Numbered from the stretch's first letter, positions 1-8,336 are shown. The stretch: 64,000 nt of DNA from Streptomyces sp. CB01249 (GCF_001905735.1 NZ_LISW01000008.1:124001-188000); one strand, 5' to 3'. Numbers and translations: made by a program. Notes: generated by a model from the sequence alone, not told the origin.

Positions 1-2187
1 CCGCGAGAACCGGGAGGCCAGGCCCGGGTTGGAGCCGAGGAAGCCGCGCATCTCACCGGAGTAGCCGGCGACCACGACCACCACGTCGTCCCGGTGGTCC
101 TCCATCAGCTTCAGCAGCGTGTCCACGGCCTCCCGGCCGAAGTCGGCGCCCGAGCCGCGCGAGTCGGAGGTGAGCGCGTACGCCTCGTCGATGAAGAGCA
201 CGCCGCCCAGCGCCCGTTCGAAGGTCTCCGTGGTCTTGATGGCGGTACCGCCGATGACCTGCGCGACCAGATCGGCCCGGGAGACCTCGACCAGATGCCC
301 GGACCGCAGCGTCCCGAGCTCGGCCAGGATCGTGCCGTAGAGCCGCGCGACCGTCGTCTTGCCGGTGCCGGGCGGGCCCGCGAAGACCAAGTGCCGGCTC
401 ATCGGCGGTGCGGACATGCCGAGTTGGGCGCGGCGCCGGGCGAGCTGGGTGAGGTTGACCAGCGTGCGGACCTGTTCCTTGACGTTGTCCAGGCCGATCA
501 GGTTCTCCAGCGCGGCCATGGGGCCGTCCGGGCGCCCGGGACCGTCCGACTCGGGCACGGTGCCCGCCGGGTCGGTGCCCTCGGCCTCGCCGTAACCCCA
601 GGCGTCCCGGGCCTCATTGCCGGTGCTGTTCAGGTTCTCCACCGCGAGCCGGCCACTGGCCCTGGACTGGACGAGCCCGCCGCCCTTGTTCTCGCGCACG
701 GTGCAGCCGACCACCGACACCGGCGACTCGGTCTCCACCCGGATGCCGTCCCGGCCGTTGCCCGCCGCCTCGCAGCCGTTGAGGTTGGCCCGGCCGCCCT
801 CGCGGACCAGGAAGCCGTAGTCGGTGGCGGCGGCGGCCCGCACCCGGGTCGCCGTCAGCTCGCCGCCGCTGTCCACGACGACACCGCAGCCGCCCGCCGA
901 CACCAGCTCGCCGTCGCGCAGCGCCGCCGTGCCCTCGCCGCCGATCTCCAGACCGGCGCCGCCGGGACCGGTCACCTGCAGGCCCGCCAGATAGACGTTG
1001 CCGCCCGAGGCCACCGTCACCCCGGCGCCGCCTGGCGACTCCACCGAGCAGTCCTCCACCCGGCCGCGCCCGCCGTCGGTCACCGAGACGCCGGTGCCGC
1101 CCGTCCCGGTGATGCGGGCCCTGCGCACCAGCGGGTTGGCACCGCCCCTGACCACCACACCGGTGCCCCTGACGTCCAGGATCTCCACGCGGTCCAGCTC
1201 GGCCGCCGAGTCCTCCTCCAGCAGCACGGCCTCGGCCTCGCCGTCCCGGACGGTCAGTGAGGTCAGGGTGGGGGAGGAGGAACCCGCCACGCGCAGCGCC
1301 GGTGCCTGGGCGCCGCTCAGCCAGCAGTCCTCGTACGTGCCCCGCGAACGGTCGGTGACGAAGAGGCCGTTGCCCGCCGTGCGGGAGGTGCGGCAGCGGC
1401 GCAGCACCGGGTCGGCGCCGTGCGAGACGACGATGCCCTGGCCGGTGGTGCCGTTGACCCGCACGTCGTCCAGCTCGACCCGGGCGGCGCTGGTCAGGTG
1501 CGCGCCGATCGCGGTGTCGTGGATCACGGTCCGCAGTACCCGGACCGCGCTGCGCTCCTCCAGCGCCAGCGCGGGCTTGTCGGTCGAGGAGAGGTCGCAG
1601 TCCTCGACGGAGACCTGGGCGTCGCCGTTGGCCAGCAGGCCGTTGCCGCGTGCGTCGCGCACGGTGCAACCGCGTACCGTCGCCCTGCCGCGCTCGCCGA
1701 TCACCACGCCGCTGGTGCCCAGGTGCTCGAAGGTGCACGACTCCAGCGAGCTCTCACTGCCCGAGGTGACGACGACGCCCGCGCCGGTCCGGCTGGAGAC
1801 CCGGCACTCGCGCATGGCCAGCGAGCCGGAGTTGCGGGCGAGGACGGTCGCCCAGGACGCACCGGAGACGTCGCAGCTCTGCATCGCGACCTGCCCGTGC
1901 GAGGCGTCCACGACGGGCGCCTCCTCGTCCTGGCCCTGCACCACCAGATCGGTCAGCATCAACGCGTCGGCGCGCAGCGAGATCACGGTCCCGGTGCGCG
2001 GTGCAAGGCGGACGCTGCCGCGTGACTGCTCGGCGACGATGGTCACGCGGGTGGTGACGACGAGGTTCTCCTCGTACGTTCCCGGGCGCACGCTGAGCAC
2101 CGCCCCGCCGCGCGCCCTCGCCAGAGCCTCTGCGATCGTCCGGGCGTCCCCGGTGCCCTCCGGACAGATCGTCAGTACCTGGCGCAC
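1..2187 (-). CDS. Beta-helix repeat protein fused to CbxX-type AAA ATPase (C-terminus cut off)
   Basis: Roughly residues 10-510 are short irregular repeats rich in Gly, Val, Asp and Cys, as in right-handed parallel beta-helix proteins. An AAA module of the CbxX/CfqX (SpoVK/EccA-like) type follows. Its Walker A FAGPPGTGKTT is near residue 605 and Walker B GGVLFIDEAYAL near residue 655. The frame is open to base 1, so the C-terminal part of the ATPase lies outside the window. The start is GTG at 2187, with AAGGAGG placed well upstream of it. Such fusions are known in Streptomyces, but the substrate is unknown. A role in remodelling a surface or secreted partner is inference only. Confidence 0.85.
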   Translation of the reverse strand, partial: MRQVLTICPEGTGDARTIAEALARARGGAVLSVRPGTYEENLVVTTRVTIVAEQSRGSVRLAPRTGTVISLRADALMLTDLVVQGQDEEAPVVDASHGQVAMQSCDVSGASWATVLARNSGSLAMRECRVSSRTGAGVVVTSGSESSLESCTFEHLGTSGVVIGERGRATVRGCTVRDARGNGLLANGDAQVSVEDCDLSSTDKPALALEERSAVRVLRTVIHDTAIGAHLTSAARVELDDVRVNGTTGQGIVVSHGADPVLRRCRTSRTAGNGLFVTDRSRGTYEDCWLSGAQAPALRVAGSSSPTLTSLTVRDGEAEAVLLEEDSAAELDRVEILDVRGTGVVVRGGANPLVRRARITGTGGTGVSVTDGGRGRVEDCSVESPGGAGVTVASGGNVYLAGLQVTGPGGAGLEIGGEGTAALRDGELVSAGGCGVVVDSGGELTATRVRAAAATDYGFLVREGGRANLNGCEAAGNGRDGIRVETESPVSVVGCTVRENKGGGLVQSRASGRLAVENLNSTGNEARDAWGYGEAEGTDPAGTVPESDGPGRPDGPMAALENLIGLDNVKEQVRTLVNLTQLARRRAQLGMSAPPMSRHLVFAGPPGTGKTTVARLYGTILAELGTLRSGHLVEVSRADLVAQVIGGTAIKTTETFERALGGVLFIDEAYALTSDSRGSGADFGREAVDTLLKLMEDHRDDVVVVVAGYSGEMRGFLGSNPGLASRFSR

Positions 2188-2385
2188 TCCGCTGACCTCC
2201 TTGTATCGGCACCCGTGGGTTGCGGTCGGCCCCATCATGCCTTCCTGCCACCTGCGATCCCACCCCGGAGGGCGGCGGACCGCGCATTACGGGATGATCT
2301 GTAACACCCGTACACGGCCCGGGATTTCCCCGAGACCCATTGTTCATTCCAGAGATATGACGTGTCCCCCACATGTGTGCGTGAA

Positions 2386-2399
2386 TGAGAGCGCTCACG
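2386..2399. promoter_or_regulatory. CebR-like LacI-family operator candidate
   Basis: TGAGAGCGCTCACG carries the perfect core GAGCGCTC and matches 11 of 14 positions of the CebR box TGGGAGCGCTCCCA known from Streptomyces. It lies 37 nt upstream of the ATG chosen for the lectin gene. It also covers a competing in-frame ATG at 2385, which argues for the later start. Binding is inferred. Confidence 0.4.
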
Positions 2400-2435
2400 G
2401 GGACGTACGACGAACTACGGGACGGATGGGGCCAG

Positions 2436-3458
2436 ATGACGGACCGGACCGGAACGGCAGCGAACGCGACGGCGGAGGGGGCTGCGGCGACCCCCGCTCC
2501 GGAGACGGCGCCCGGGACCGCCGCTGCCGTTCCCGAGGAGGCCTCCGCCGGTACGCGCCCGGCGCAGGCGCCGGATGAGCAGGCGCCGGACAAGGGAGAC
2601 GGGACCTCGGCCCCCGAACCCGAGGCGGAAGCGGCTGCTTCCGCGCCCGAGGCGGAGACCTCCGCTTCCGCCCCCGACGCGGCGGCGGAGCCGGGAGTCG
2701 CCGAGGCGCTGGCGGCTGCGGCGTCGGAGGACCCGCCGCCCGGTGCGGCGGCCCCCGCGGGGCGCCCGAGCCGCCCCCTGCTGGCGGGCGCCGCGCTGCT
2801 GGGCGCCGCCCTGGTCGCCGTGCCGGTCCTTCTCATGAGCCGCCACGGTGAGCCCGAGCGGCACGACACCACGGTCGCCAACCAGGCGGGCACACTCCTC
2901 GGCGGCGGCGAACCGACCAAGGAGGGGGCGCAGGCGTACGCCTCGTCGAGCGCGTCGCCCTCGAAGCCGGCGAAGCCGAAGAAGACACCGACGCCGAAGG
3001 AGGTCGTGCCGAAGCAGGCCCCGGTGGCGCCGCCCCCGCCCTCCCCGACGAAGAAGCCCTCACCGAAGCCGAGCCCGAAGCAGACGGCGAAGCCGACCCC
3101 GAAACCGGTGAAGAAGCCGTCCCGGCCGGCGGACATCACGGTCACGGCCACCAGGGTGCTGCGAGCGGGCGAATCCATCGAGGCGAACAGGACGAGGCTG
3201 CGGATGCAGCGCGACGGCAACCTCGTCGTCTACGACGAGAACGACAAGCCCCGCTGGGCCACGATGACTTTCGGCCACAACTACCAGGCGGTCTTCCAGG
3301 CGGACGGCAACCTGGTCGTCTACACCTCCGACAGCCGCCCGGTCTGGGCCAGCAAGACCCAGGGCCACCGCGGCGCGATCCTGCGCCTCCAGAAGGACGG
3401 CAACCTGGTCATCTACTCGGGAGGCGCACCGGTCTGGGCGTCGAAGACGCAGCACTGA
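2436..3458 (+). CDS. Membrane-anchored bulb-type (mannose-binding) lectin-domain protein
   Basis: About 340 aa. The N-terminal 110 residues are Ala/Glu/Pro-rich and probably cytoplasmic. One membrane segment follows (LLAGAALLGAALVAVPVLLM), then a Lys/Pro-rich linker with KPSPKP-like repeats that could span the cell wall. The C-terminal ~110 residues are a B_lectin domain with three QxDGNLVxY motifs (RDGNLVVY, ADGNLVVY, KDGNLVIY), the mannose-binding signature of monocot lectins. The domain is predicted to face outside and bind sugar. ATG 2436 is preferred over the in-frame ATG at 2385 because an operator-like palindrome covers the earlier one. The gene stands alone. Confidence 0.8.
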   Translation: MTDRTGTAANATAEGAAATPAPETAPGTAAAVPEEASAGTRPAQAPDEQAPDKGDGTSAPEPEAEAAASAPEAETSASAPDAAAEPGVAEALAAAASEDPPPGAAAPAGRPSRPLLAGAALLGAALVAVPVLLMSRHGEPERHDTTVANQAGTLLGGGEPTKEGAQAYASSSASPSKPAKPKKTPTPKEVVPKQAPVAPPPPSPTKKPSPKPSPKQTAKPTPKPVKKPSRPADITVTATRVLRAGESIEANRTRLRMQRDGNLVVYDENDKPRWATMTFGHNYQAVFQADGNLVVYTSDSRPVWASKTQGHRGAILRLQKDGNLVIYSGGAPVWASKTQH

Positions 3459-3461
3459 ACG

Positions 3462-4010
3462 CGCCCGCGAGCTCATCGGCGCCGCCTTTGGTGACTGGCG
3501 GTCACACGGCTGCCCGGCTGCCCTGAAGACCTGAGTCATATGACGACGGCACTCTCCGGACTGCGGGGGTTGGAAACAAGCCATTCCGTTCGGCGCCTCC
3601 CGCACACCGGAACCTGACCTTCTGTCATCAGCGCAGGTAGCGCCTGGTCCCCAGGTGGATCCGGAATCAAGGGATCCGATCACGAAACCAGCCATTCATG
3701 ATCGCTGAGCGCGCCGATGCGGCTTGAGGTGCTTATGGTCTGGACCGGCGTACGGGCCGGTACCGCTCTGCGCGCCATCGAACAGGTCACCGACTGTGAC
3801 GACATGGGAGTCGGTCGCAGTCAGCTGTCCTCTGGGGAGGGGAATTCTTCATGGCGAGAGTCACGTGTCTGCCGCCTTGACCGTCCGGTCGCTCACCAAC
3901 ATGTCGCGACCCGATGGGTGCGCGCATGAACAAGACCCCACGCGAACGGCGTGCGAGTTTCACAAGACCTTCAGTTGCAGCATGCAGCTACTCGTTTCAT
4001 GGGAGTTGAA
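3462..4010. other. Intergenic region of 550 bp with no convincing long gene
   Basis: Short overlapping frames occur at 3717-4014, but none has convincing codon bias. The one clear translation signal is GGGGAGGGG at 3834-3842, eight bases before ATG 3851, opening a nine-codon frame (MARVTCLPP, stop 3878-3880). It could be a leader peptide or the remnant of a broken gene. Base composition is lower in GC than the flanks. Confidence 0.5.
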
Positions 4011-4436
4011 ATGAACAAGATCACGAGAGCCCTCAGTGTCGCAGTCGCAGCCCTCGCATTTACGATGACGAGCGCGGCCACCAGCCACGCGGACGGCAGC
4101 CAGGACGGCACGGCATACGCCAGGCCGGTCGGCGGCGATTTCCCGGCGAAGGCACACTTCAAGGCCTACGGCGAGATATTCACCATCTACGACCTCAAGA
4201 AGGACGGGCGTTCCGGTATCGGTGTGCTGAGCTACGGGAGCGCGGCGAGCACCTACTACTACTGGAACCACAGCGGCGCCGGCACCACCCTCACGAAGAA
4301 CCTGGACATCGCAGAGGGAAGGCCGCTGGTCATCTGGTCGTGCACCGGTAACTACCAGGGCACGCCGACCGGCGGACTCGACTGGACCTCCGGCTGCAAC
4401 CCGAACACCGATGTCGGCACCGCCGTTTGGGCCTGA
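4011..4436 (+). CDS. Small secreted protein of unknown function
   Basis: The product is 141 aa. The N-terminus MNKITRALSVAVAALAFTMT followed by SAATSHADG is a classical Sec signal peptide with likely cleavage after HA-D, so the mature protein is exported. The mature ~110 residues are rich in Gly, Tyr and Thr with two Cys (WSCTGN and SGCNPN) that could form one disulfide. I recognise no family. ATG 4011 is chosen because GGGAG lies five bases upstream and the signal peptide starts there; a longer frame from 3951 lacks both. Codons such as AGA, GCA and TTT are commoner than in neighbours, pointing to recent acquisition. A strong hairpin follows. Confidence 0.75.
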   Translation: MNKITRALSVAVAALAFTMTSAATSHADGSQDGTAYARPVGGDFPAKAHFKAYGEIFTIYDLKKDGRSGIGVLSYGSAASTYYYWNHSGAGTTLTKNLDIAEGRPLVIWSCTGNYQGTPTGGLDWTSGCNPNTDVGTAVWA

Positions 4437-4451
4437 GCCCTAAGCAACCAG

Positions 4452-4491
4452 GACGGGCATGGCGATCGTATGAGGACTCGCCATGCCCGTC
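4452..4491 (+). terminator. Factor-independent-type hairpin
   Basis: Perfect 14-bp arms GACGGGCATGGCGA (4452-4465) and its reverse complement (4478-4491) flank a 12-nt loop, 15 bases after the secreted-protein stop. The right arm contains an ATG (4483) that a gene finder might choose for the next gene. Confidence 0.75.
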
Positions 4492-4584
4492 GGCCTGCGC
4501 GACGTCGATCCCCTTGATCGCAGTCGGTACCGAGGAATCGCCGGTATGGCCGCCGCGCAGCGCACAGTAACGGGAAAGTGGGCC

Positions 4585-5178
4585 ATGAAACTGAAATCGT
4601 TCGGCAGGAGCATGGCTTCGATCCTGGCCGTTGCCGCCTTGAGCGCAGGCTGCTCGAACCATACGTCCGACGGCACGGCGTCGGCCGCACCAAGCAAACC
4701 CGCGTCTGCGCCCCTGCCTCCGGACAGCCTGCCCATAAAAATGAAAGAAGCCGCCGGGAAGGGCCTGGGCTTCTCCGTCCGGGATGCGACAGACCTCGGC
4801 CGGACCGTGGATTTGCAGCACACGGAACTGTGGAGGGCCTGCCTGACGAGAAAGGGAATGGCTCCGGACTCCATTGATTTCGCTGCTGTCCCGCGTGAGG
4901 AAAAGTGCCCGGATCATTGGGACGCCCATGTTCCCACGCCCAAGACGCCTGACCTCATGGGCAAGGATTTCGAGGAATCCTATGAGCAGCTGCTGAAGAA
5001 GGGGTACAACAGCCAGTTCATTGCTGTGTTCGACGGAAGCCGCGGCGCTGTCGGCCCGGAGGACGTCCCTCAGGTGCACGGGAAAATCTGCAGCCAGAGC
5101 CCGAAACCTGGCGCGCCGTACGACGCCTCGGAACACGTCGAACTGCACGTCGCGACAGGGAAGTGCCCCTCGGCCTGA
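4585..5178 (+). CDS. Lipoprotein with C-terminal PASTA-like domain
   Basis: The product is 197 aa. MKLKSFGRSMASILAVAALS followed by AGC is a lipoprotein signal; lipobox LSAGC puts the acylated Cys near residue 22. A Ser/Ala/Pro linker follows. The last ~70 residues (from PDLMGKDFEESYEQLLKKGY to the end, including SPKPGAPYDASEHVELHVAT) have the spacing of a PASTA domain, a module that binds peptidoglycan fragments in Ser/Thr kinases and PBPs. The in-frame ATG 4483 is rejected because it lies inside the preceding terminator. Codons ATA, AAA, GAA and TAT are unusually frequent for this genome. The protein may sense or bind the wall; that is inference. Confidence 0.7.
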   Translation: MKLKSFGRSMASILAVAALSAGCSNHTSDGTASAAPSKPASAPLPPDSLPIKMKEAAGKGLGFSVRDATDLGRTVDLQHTELWRACLTRKGMAPDSIDFAAVPREEKCPDHWDAHVPTPKTPDLMGKDFEESYEQLLKKGYNSQFIAVFDGSRGAVGPEDVPQVHGKICSQSPKPGAPYDASEHVELHVATGKCPSA

Positions 5179-5354
5179 ATCCGCACGCGTGACGTCAGTG
5201 GCGTCTCCGCGCGGGCGTCCAGGCGCCCTCGCTCTCCCACTCTTCGTCGGCGGTCACCCTCGGTTACTATGCTCACTTCATACCGGAGGGGGCGGCCTGC
5301 GACGCGGCGCCCTCGACGGTCCGCTCGGGCAGAAGAGATGGGTGGCCTGGGAAA

Positions 5355-6206
5355 GTGTTGCAAGAGGTTGTCGCGACCCGCTATGTCACGCCCCTGCGTG
5401 AAGGCGGCTCGCTCCCCGGGATCGTCGAGGCCGACGACCTCGGCACGTACGTCATGAAGTTCACCGGAGCCGGGCAGGGCCGCAAGACCCTCGTCGCGGA
5501 GGTGATCTGCGGGCAGCTCGGGCGGCGGCTCGGGTTGCGGGTGCCCGAGCTCGTGCAGATCCAGCTCGACCCGGTCATCGGGCTCGCCGAGCCCGACCAG
5601 GAGGTGCAGGAGCTGCTGAAGGCCAGCGGCGGACTGAACCTCGGGATGGACTTCCTGCCCGGCTCGCTCGGCTTCGACGCGCTCGCCTACGAGGTCGACC
5701 CGCGCGAGGCCGGGCGGGTCGTCTGGTTCGACGCGCTGATCAACAACGTCGACCGGTCCTGGCGCAACCCCAACATGCTCGTCTGGCACGGCGACCTGTG
5801 GCTCATTGACCACGGCGCCACCATGATCTGGCACCACAACTGGCCCGGCGCCCAGGCGTCCGCCGCCAAGCCGTACAACGCCTCCGACCACGCGCTCGCA
5901 CCCTTCGGCCCCGACATCGCGTCGGCCGCCGCCGAGCTCGCCCCGCTGGTGACGCCCGAGCTGCTCGCCGAGGCCGCCGCCGACGTCCCCGACGAGTGGC
6001 TGGTGGACGAGCCGGGCTTCGGCTCGACGGACGAGCTGCGGCAGGCGTACATGGACGCGCTGGCCGCCCGCGCCGCCACCATCCACGAGCGCATCGTCCT
6101 GGACGCGCCCACCCCCGACAAACCGTCCCAGGCCCCGGGCTGGATCACCGAACGGCTCGCCCCGCGCGGCCACGCCGCCGACGGCGAGAAGGGCGGCCGG
6201 GCATGA
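5355..6206 (+). CDS. HipA-like Ser/Thr kinase domain protein
   Basis: The product is 283 aa and starts at GTG. A HipA/PI3K-like fold is suggested by YVMKF (ATP-binding Lys near 35) with a following AEV Glu (near 49). It is also suggested by the catalytic loop INNVDRSWRNPN (Asp near 133, Asn near 138) and LIDHGATM (metal Asp near 152). It corresponds to the C-terminal kinase half of HipA, and the N-terminal HipA domain is absent. The stop overlaps the next start as ATGA, so it is coupled to a DUF3037 protein, a recurrent pairing. Homologues are often misnamed aminotransferase. The target is unknown, and no DNA-binding HipB partner is adjacent. Confidence 0.75.
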   Translation: MLQEVVATRYVTPLREGGSLPGIVEADDLGTYVMKFTGAGQGRKTLVAEVICGQLGRRLGLRVPELVQIQLDPVIGLAEPDQEVQELLKASGGLNLGMDFLPGSLGFDALAYEVDPREAGRVVWFDALINNVDRSWRNPNMLVWHGDLWLIDHGATMIWHHNWPGAQASAAKPYNASDHALAPFGPDIASAAAELAPLVTPELLAEAAADVPDEWLVDEPGFGSTDELRQAYMDALAARAATIHERIVLDAPTPDKPSQAPGWITERLAPRGHAADGEKGGRA

Positions 6207-6586
6207 GCGGGCGCGATGTCTTCGAGTACGCGCTGCTGCGCGTCGTCCCCCGCGTCCAGCGCGGGGAGTGCTTCAACGCCGGGGTGGTCGTCTACTGCCG
6301 CGCCAAGGGCTTCGTGGCCGCCCGCACCGAGCTGGACGAGACCAAGCTGAAGGCGCTCGACCCCGGCGCCGACGTGACCGGCGTCCGCGCCGCGCTGCAC
6401 GCCGTCGAGGGCGTCTGCCGCGGCGGTACGGACGCGGGCCAGGCCGCCGGCGACGACGCGGGCCGCCGCTTCCGCTGGCTGATCGCGCCGCGCTCCACCG
6501 TCGTACAGCCCGGTCCCGTGCACAGCGGCCTCACCGCCGACCCCGAGGCCGAGGTGGAGCGGCTGCTCGACCTGCTGGTGCGCTGA
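6203..6586 (+). CDS. DUF3037 family protein
   Basis: The product is 127 aa. It begins FEYALLRVVPRVQRGECFNA, the characteristic opening of DUF3037, and continues with GVVVYCRAKGF and a C-terminal AEVERLLDLLV. No catalytic motif is evident. ATG 6203 overlaps the kinase stop (ATGA), so translation is coupled and the two proteins probably work together. It could be a regulator or substrate of the kinase, but nothing in the sequence decides this. Confidence 0.75.
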   Translation: MSGRDVFEYALLRVVPRVQRGECFNAGVVVYCRAKGFVAARTELDETKLKALDPGADVTGVRAALHAVEGVCRGGTDAGQAAGDDAGRRFRWLIAPRSTVVQPGPVHSGLTADPEAEVERLLDLLVR

Positions 6587-6665
6587 TTCCCGCCCCGGCC
6601 GCCGTCCGCCCTCGCGGCACGGCGGCCCGGCGGAGTGTGACATGCGCCGCTGCGCCCGTGGCCCG

Positions 6666-6694
6666 TTGACACCGGGTGCCAGGGCTTCTAGCGT
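6666..6694 (+). promoter_or_regulatory. Promoter for the fabG-SDR pair
   Basis: TTGACA (6666-6671) and TAGCGT (6689-6694) are separated by exactly 17 bp, close to the HrdB consensus, about 105 nt upstream of the fabG start. Confidence 0.65.
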
Positions 6695-6710
6695 CTCGTC
6701 TGCTGAAGGT

Positions 6711-6728
6711 ACTAAGCGGTTGCTCAGT
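6711..6728. promoter_or_regulatory. Inverted-repeat operator upstream of fabG
   Basis: ACTAAGC-ggtt-GCTCAGT is an 18-bp palindrome with six of seven arm pairs. It starts 17 bp after the -10 box, so it sits across or just after the transcription start. Its form is typical of TetR-family repressors of acyl-CoA/fatty-acid genes, but no TetR gene is adjacent. Confidence 0.5.
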
Positions 6729-6798
6729 CATCGGGCGGTTTCTCTCCGGAGCCCCCGACGTCCGCTGAGCCGCTATCCAAGGGCGAGGAGAGCCAAGC

Positions 6799-7560
6799 AT
6801 GTCGACCAGCGAGCAGCGCGTAGCCATCGTGACGGGAGCGGCCCGGGGCATCGGTGCCGCCACCGCGGTACGTCTGGCGGCCGAGGGCCGTGCCGTCGCC
6901 GTACTCGACCTCGACGAGGCGGCCTGCAAGGACACCGTCGAGAAGATCACGGCCGCCGGGGGCAAGGCCCTCGCCGTCGGCTGCGACGTGTCGGACAGCG
7001 CCCAGGTCGAGGCCGCCGTCGCGCGGGTCGCCGCCGAGCTCGGCGCCCCGACCATCCTCGTCAACAACGCGGGCGTGCTCCGCGACAACCTCCTCTTCAA
7101 GATGAGCGAGTCCGACTGGGACACCGTGATGAACGTGCACCTCAAGGGCGCGTTCCTGATGGCGAAGGCCGTCCAGAAGCACATGGTGGACGCCAAGTTC
7201 GGCCGTATCGTGTCGCTGTCCTCCTCCTCGGCGCTCGGCAACCGCGGCCAGGCCAACTACGCGGCGGTCAAGGCCGGTCTCCAGGGCTTCACCAAGACCC
7301 TCGCCAAGGAGCTCGGCAAGTTCGGCATCACCGCCAACGCCGTCGCGCCCGGCTTCATCGTCACCGAGATGACCGCGCAGACCGCGGCCCGCGTCGGCAT
7401 GGGCTTCGAGGAGTTCCAGGCGGCCGCCGCCACGCAGATCCCGGTCCAGCGCGTCGGCGTCCCCGACGACATCGCCAACGCCATCGCCTTCTTCGCGGGC
7501 GACGCGGCCGGCTTCGTCTCCGGCCAGGTCATGTACGTGGCCGGCGGACCGCTCAACTGA
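6799..7560 (+). CDS. fabG: 3-oxoacyl-ACP reductase-type short-chain dehydrogenase
   Basis: The product is 253 aa, normal for FabG. Motifs in order are the cofactor loop TGAARGIGAAT (residues ~12-22), NNAG (~90), the catalytic Ser in SLSSSSALG, YAAVKAG with catalytic Tyr and Lys (~154/158), and a C-terminal VSGQVMYVAGG. It should reduce a 3-ketoacyl thioester with NADPH in the cytosol. Phylogeny would be needed to say whether it is the housekeeping FabG or a dedicated paralogue. It has its own promoter and operator and is followed after 20 bp by a second SDR, probably in one transcript. Confidence 0.85.
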   Translation: MSTSEQRVAIVTGAARGIGAATAVRLAAEGRAVAVLDLDEAACKDTVEKITAAGGKALAVGCDVSDSAQVEAAVARVAAELGAPTILVNNAGVLRDNLLFKMSESDWDTVMNVHLKGAFLMAKAVQKHMVDAKFGRIVSLSSSSALGNRGQANYAAVKAGLQGFTKTLAKELGKFGITANAVAPGFIVTEMTAQTAARVGMGFEEFQAAAATQIPVQRVGVPDDIANAIAFFAGDAAGFVSGQVMYVAGGPLN

Positions 7561-7580
7561 CCCGAAGGGCTGCGGACATC

Positions 7581-8336
7581 ATGACTGTGCAGGACAGCGG
7601 CAAGGTCGCGCTGATCACCGGCGCGAGCCGGGGGATCGGCTACGGCATCGCGCAGGCCCTCGTGGAGCGCGGCGACCGGGTGTGCATCACCGGGCGCAAC
7701 GAGGACGCCCTGAAGGAGGCCGTCGAGACGCTCGGCGCCGACCGGGTCATCGGCGTCGCCGGCAAGGCGCACGACGAGGCGCACCAGGCGGTGGCCGTCG
7801 AGCGCACCATGGAGGCGTTCGGCCGGGTCGACTTCCTGGTCAACAACGCCGGCACCAACCCGGTCTTCGGGCCGATCGCGGAGCTCGACCTGAACGTCGC
7901 CCGCAAGGTCTTCGAGACCAACGTGGTCTCGGCGCTCGGCTTCGCCCAGCAGACCTGGAAGGCGTGGCAGAAGGAGAACGGCGGGGCGATCGTCAACATC
8001 GCCTCGGTCGCCGGGGTCTCGGCCTCGCCCTTCATCGGCGCGTACGGCATGAGCAAGGCGGCCATGGTCAACCTGACCCTCCAGCTGGCGCACGAGTTCG
8101 CGCCGGTGGTCCGGGTCAACACGATCGCCCCGGCGGTCGTCAAGACCCGCTTCGCCCAGGCGCTGTACGAGGGCCGCGAGGAGGAGGCGGCCGCCGCCTA
8201 CCCGCTCGGCAGGCTGGGCGTTCCGGAGGACATCGGCGGCGCGGCCGCCTTCCTCACCTCCGACCAGTCCGCGTGGATCACGGGCCAGACCCTGGTGGTC
8301 GACGGGGGCATTTTCCTGAATGCCGGAGTCGGCTGA
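7581..8336 (+). CDS. SDR family oxidoreductase
   Basis: The product is 251 aa and starts at ATG. The Rossmann loop is TGASRGIGYG, followed by NNAGTN, catalytic Ser in NIASVAGVS and YGMSKAA (Tyr/Lys). The C-terminus ends WITGQTLVVDGGIF. It lies 20 bp after fabG in the same direction, so the two are likely co-transcribed. The substrate is unknown; it is more divergent from FabG than its neighbour. A second reduction step in the same lipid or ketone pathway is plausible but inferred. Confidence 0.85.
   Translation: MTVQDSGKVALITGASRGIGYGIAQALVERGDRVCITGRNEDALKEAVETLGADRVIGVAGKAHDEAHQAVAVERTMEAFGRVDFLVNNAGTNPVFGPIAELDLNVARKVFETNVVSALGFAQQTWKAWQKENGGAIVNIASVAGVSASPFIGAYGMSKAAMVNLTLQLAHEFAPVVRVNTIAPAVVKTRFAQALYEGREEEAAAAYPLGRLGVPEDIGGAAAFLTSDQSAWITGQTLVVDGGIFLNAGVG

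Noticed and set aside
94..2578. Long plus-strand frames (94-1260, 998-2578) opposite the first gene
   Set aside because: They are GC-rich shadows of the minus-strand beta-helix/AAA gene, whose repeats and Walker motifs are unmistakable.
3951..4010. Upstream extension of the secreted protein
   Set aside because: It would put 20 polar residues before a good signal peptide, and GGGAG precedes ATG 4011.
3717..4014. Small frames of 70 and 96 codons before the secreted protein
   Set aside because: Overlapping, without codon bias or ribosome sites; the region is better left as non-coding or remnant.
4483..4584. Upstream start of the PASTA-like lipoprotein
   Set aside because: ATG 4483 lies inside a strong terminator and would bury the lipoprotein signal.
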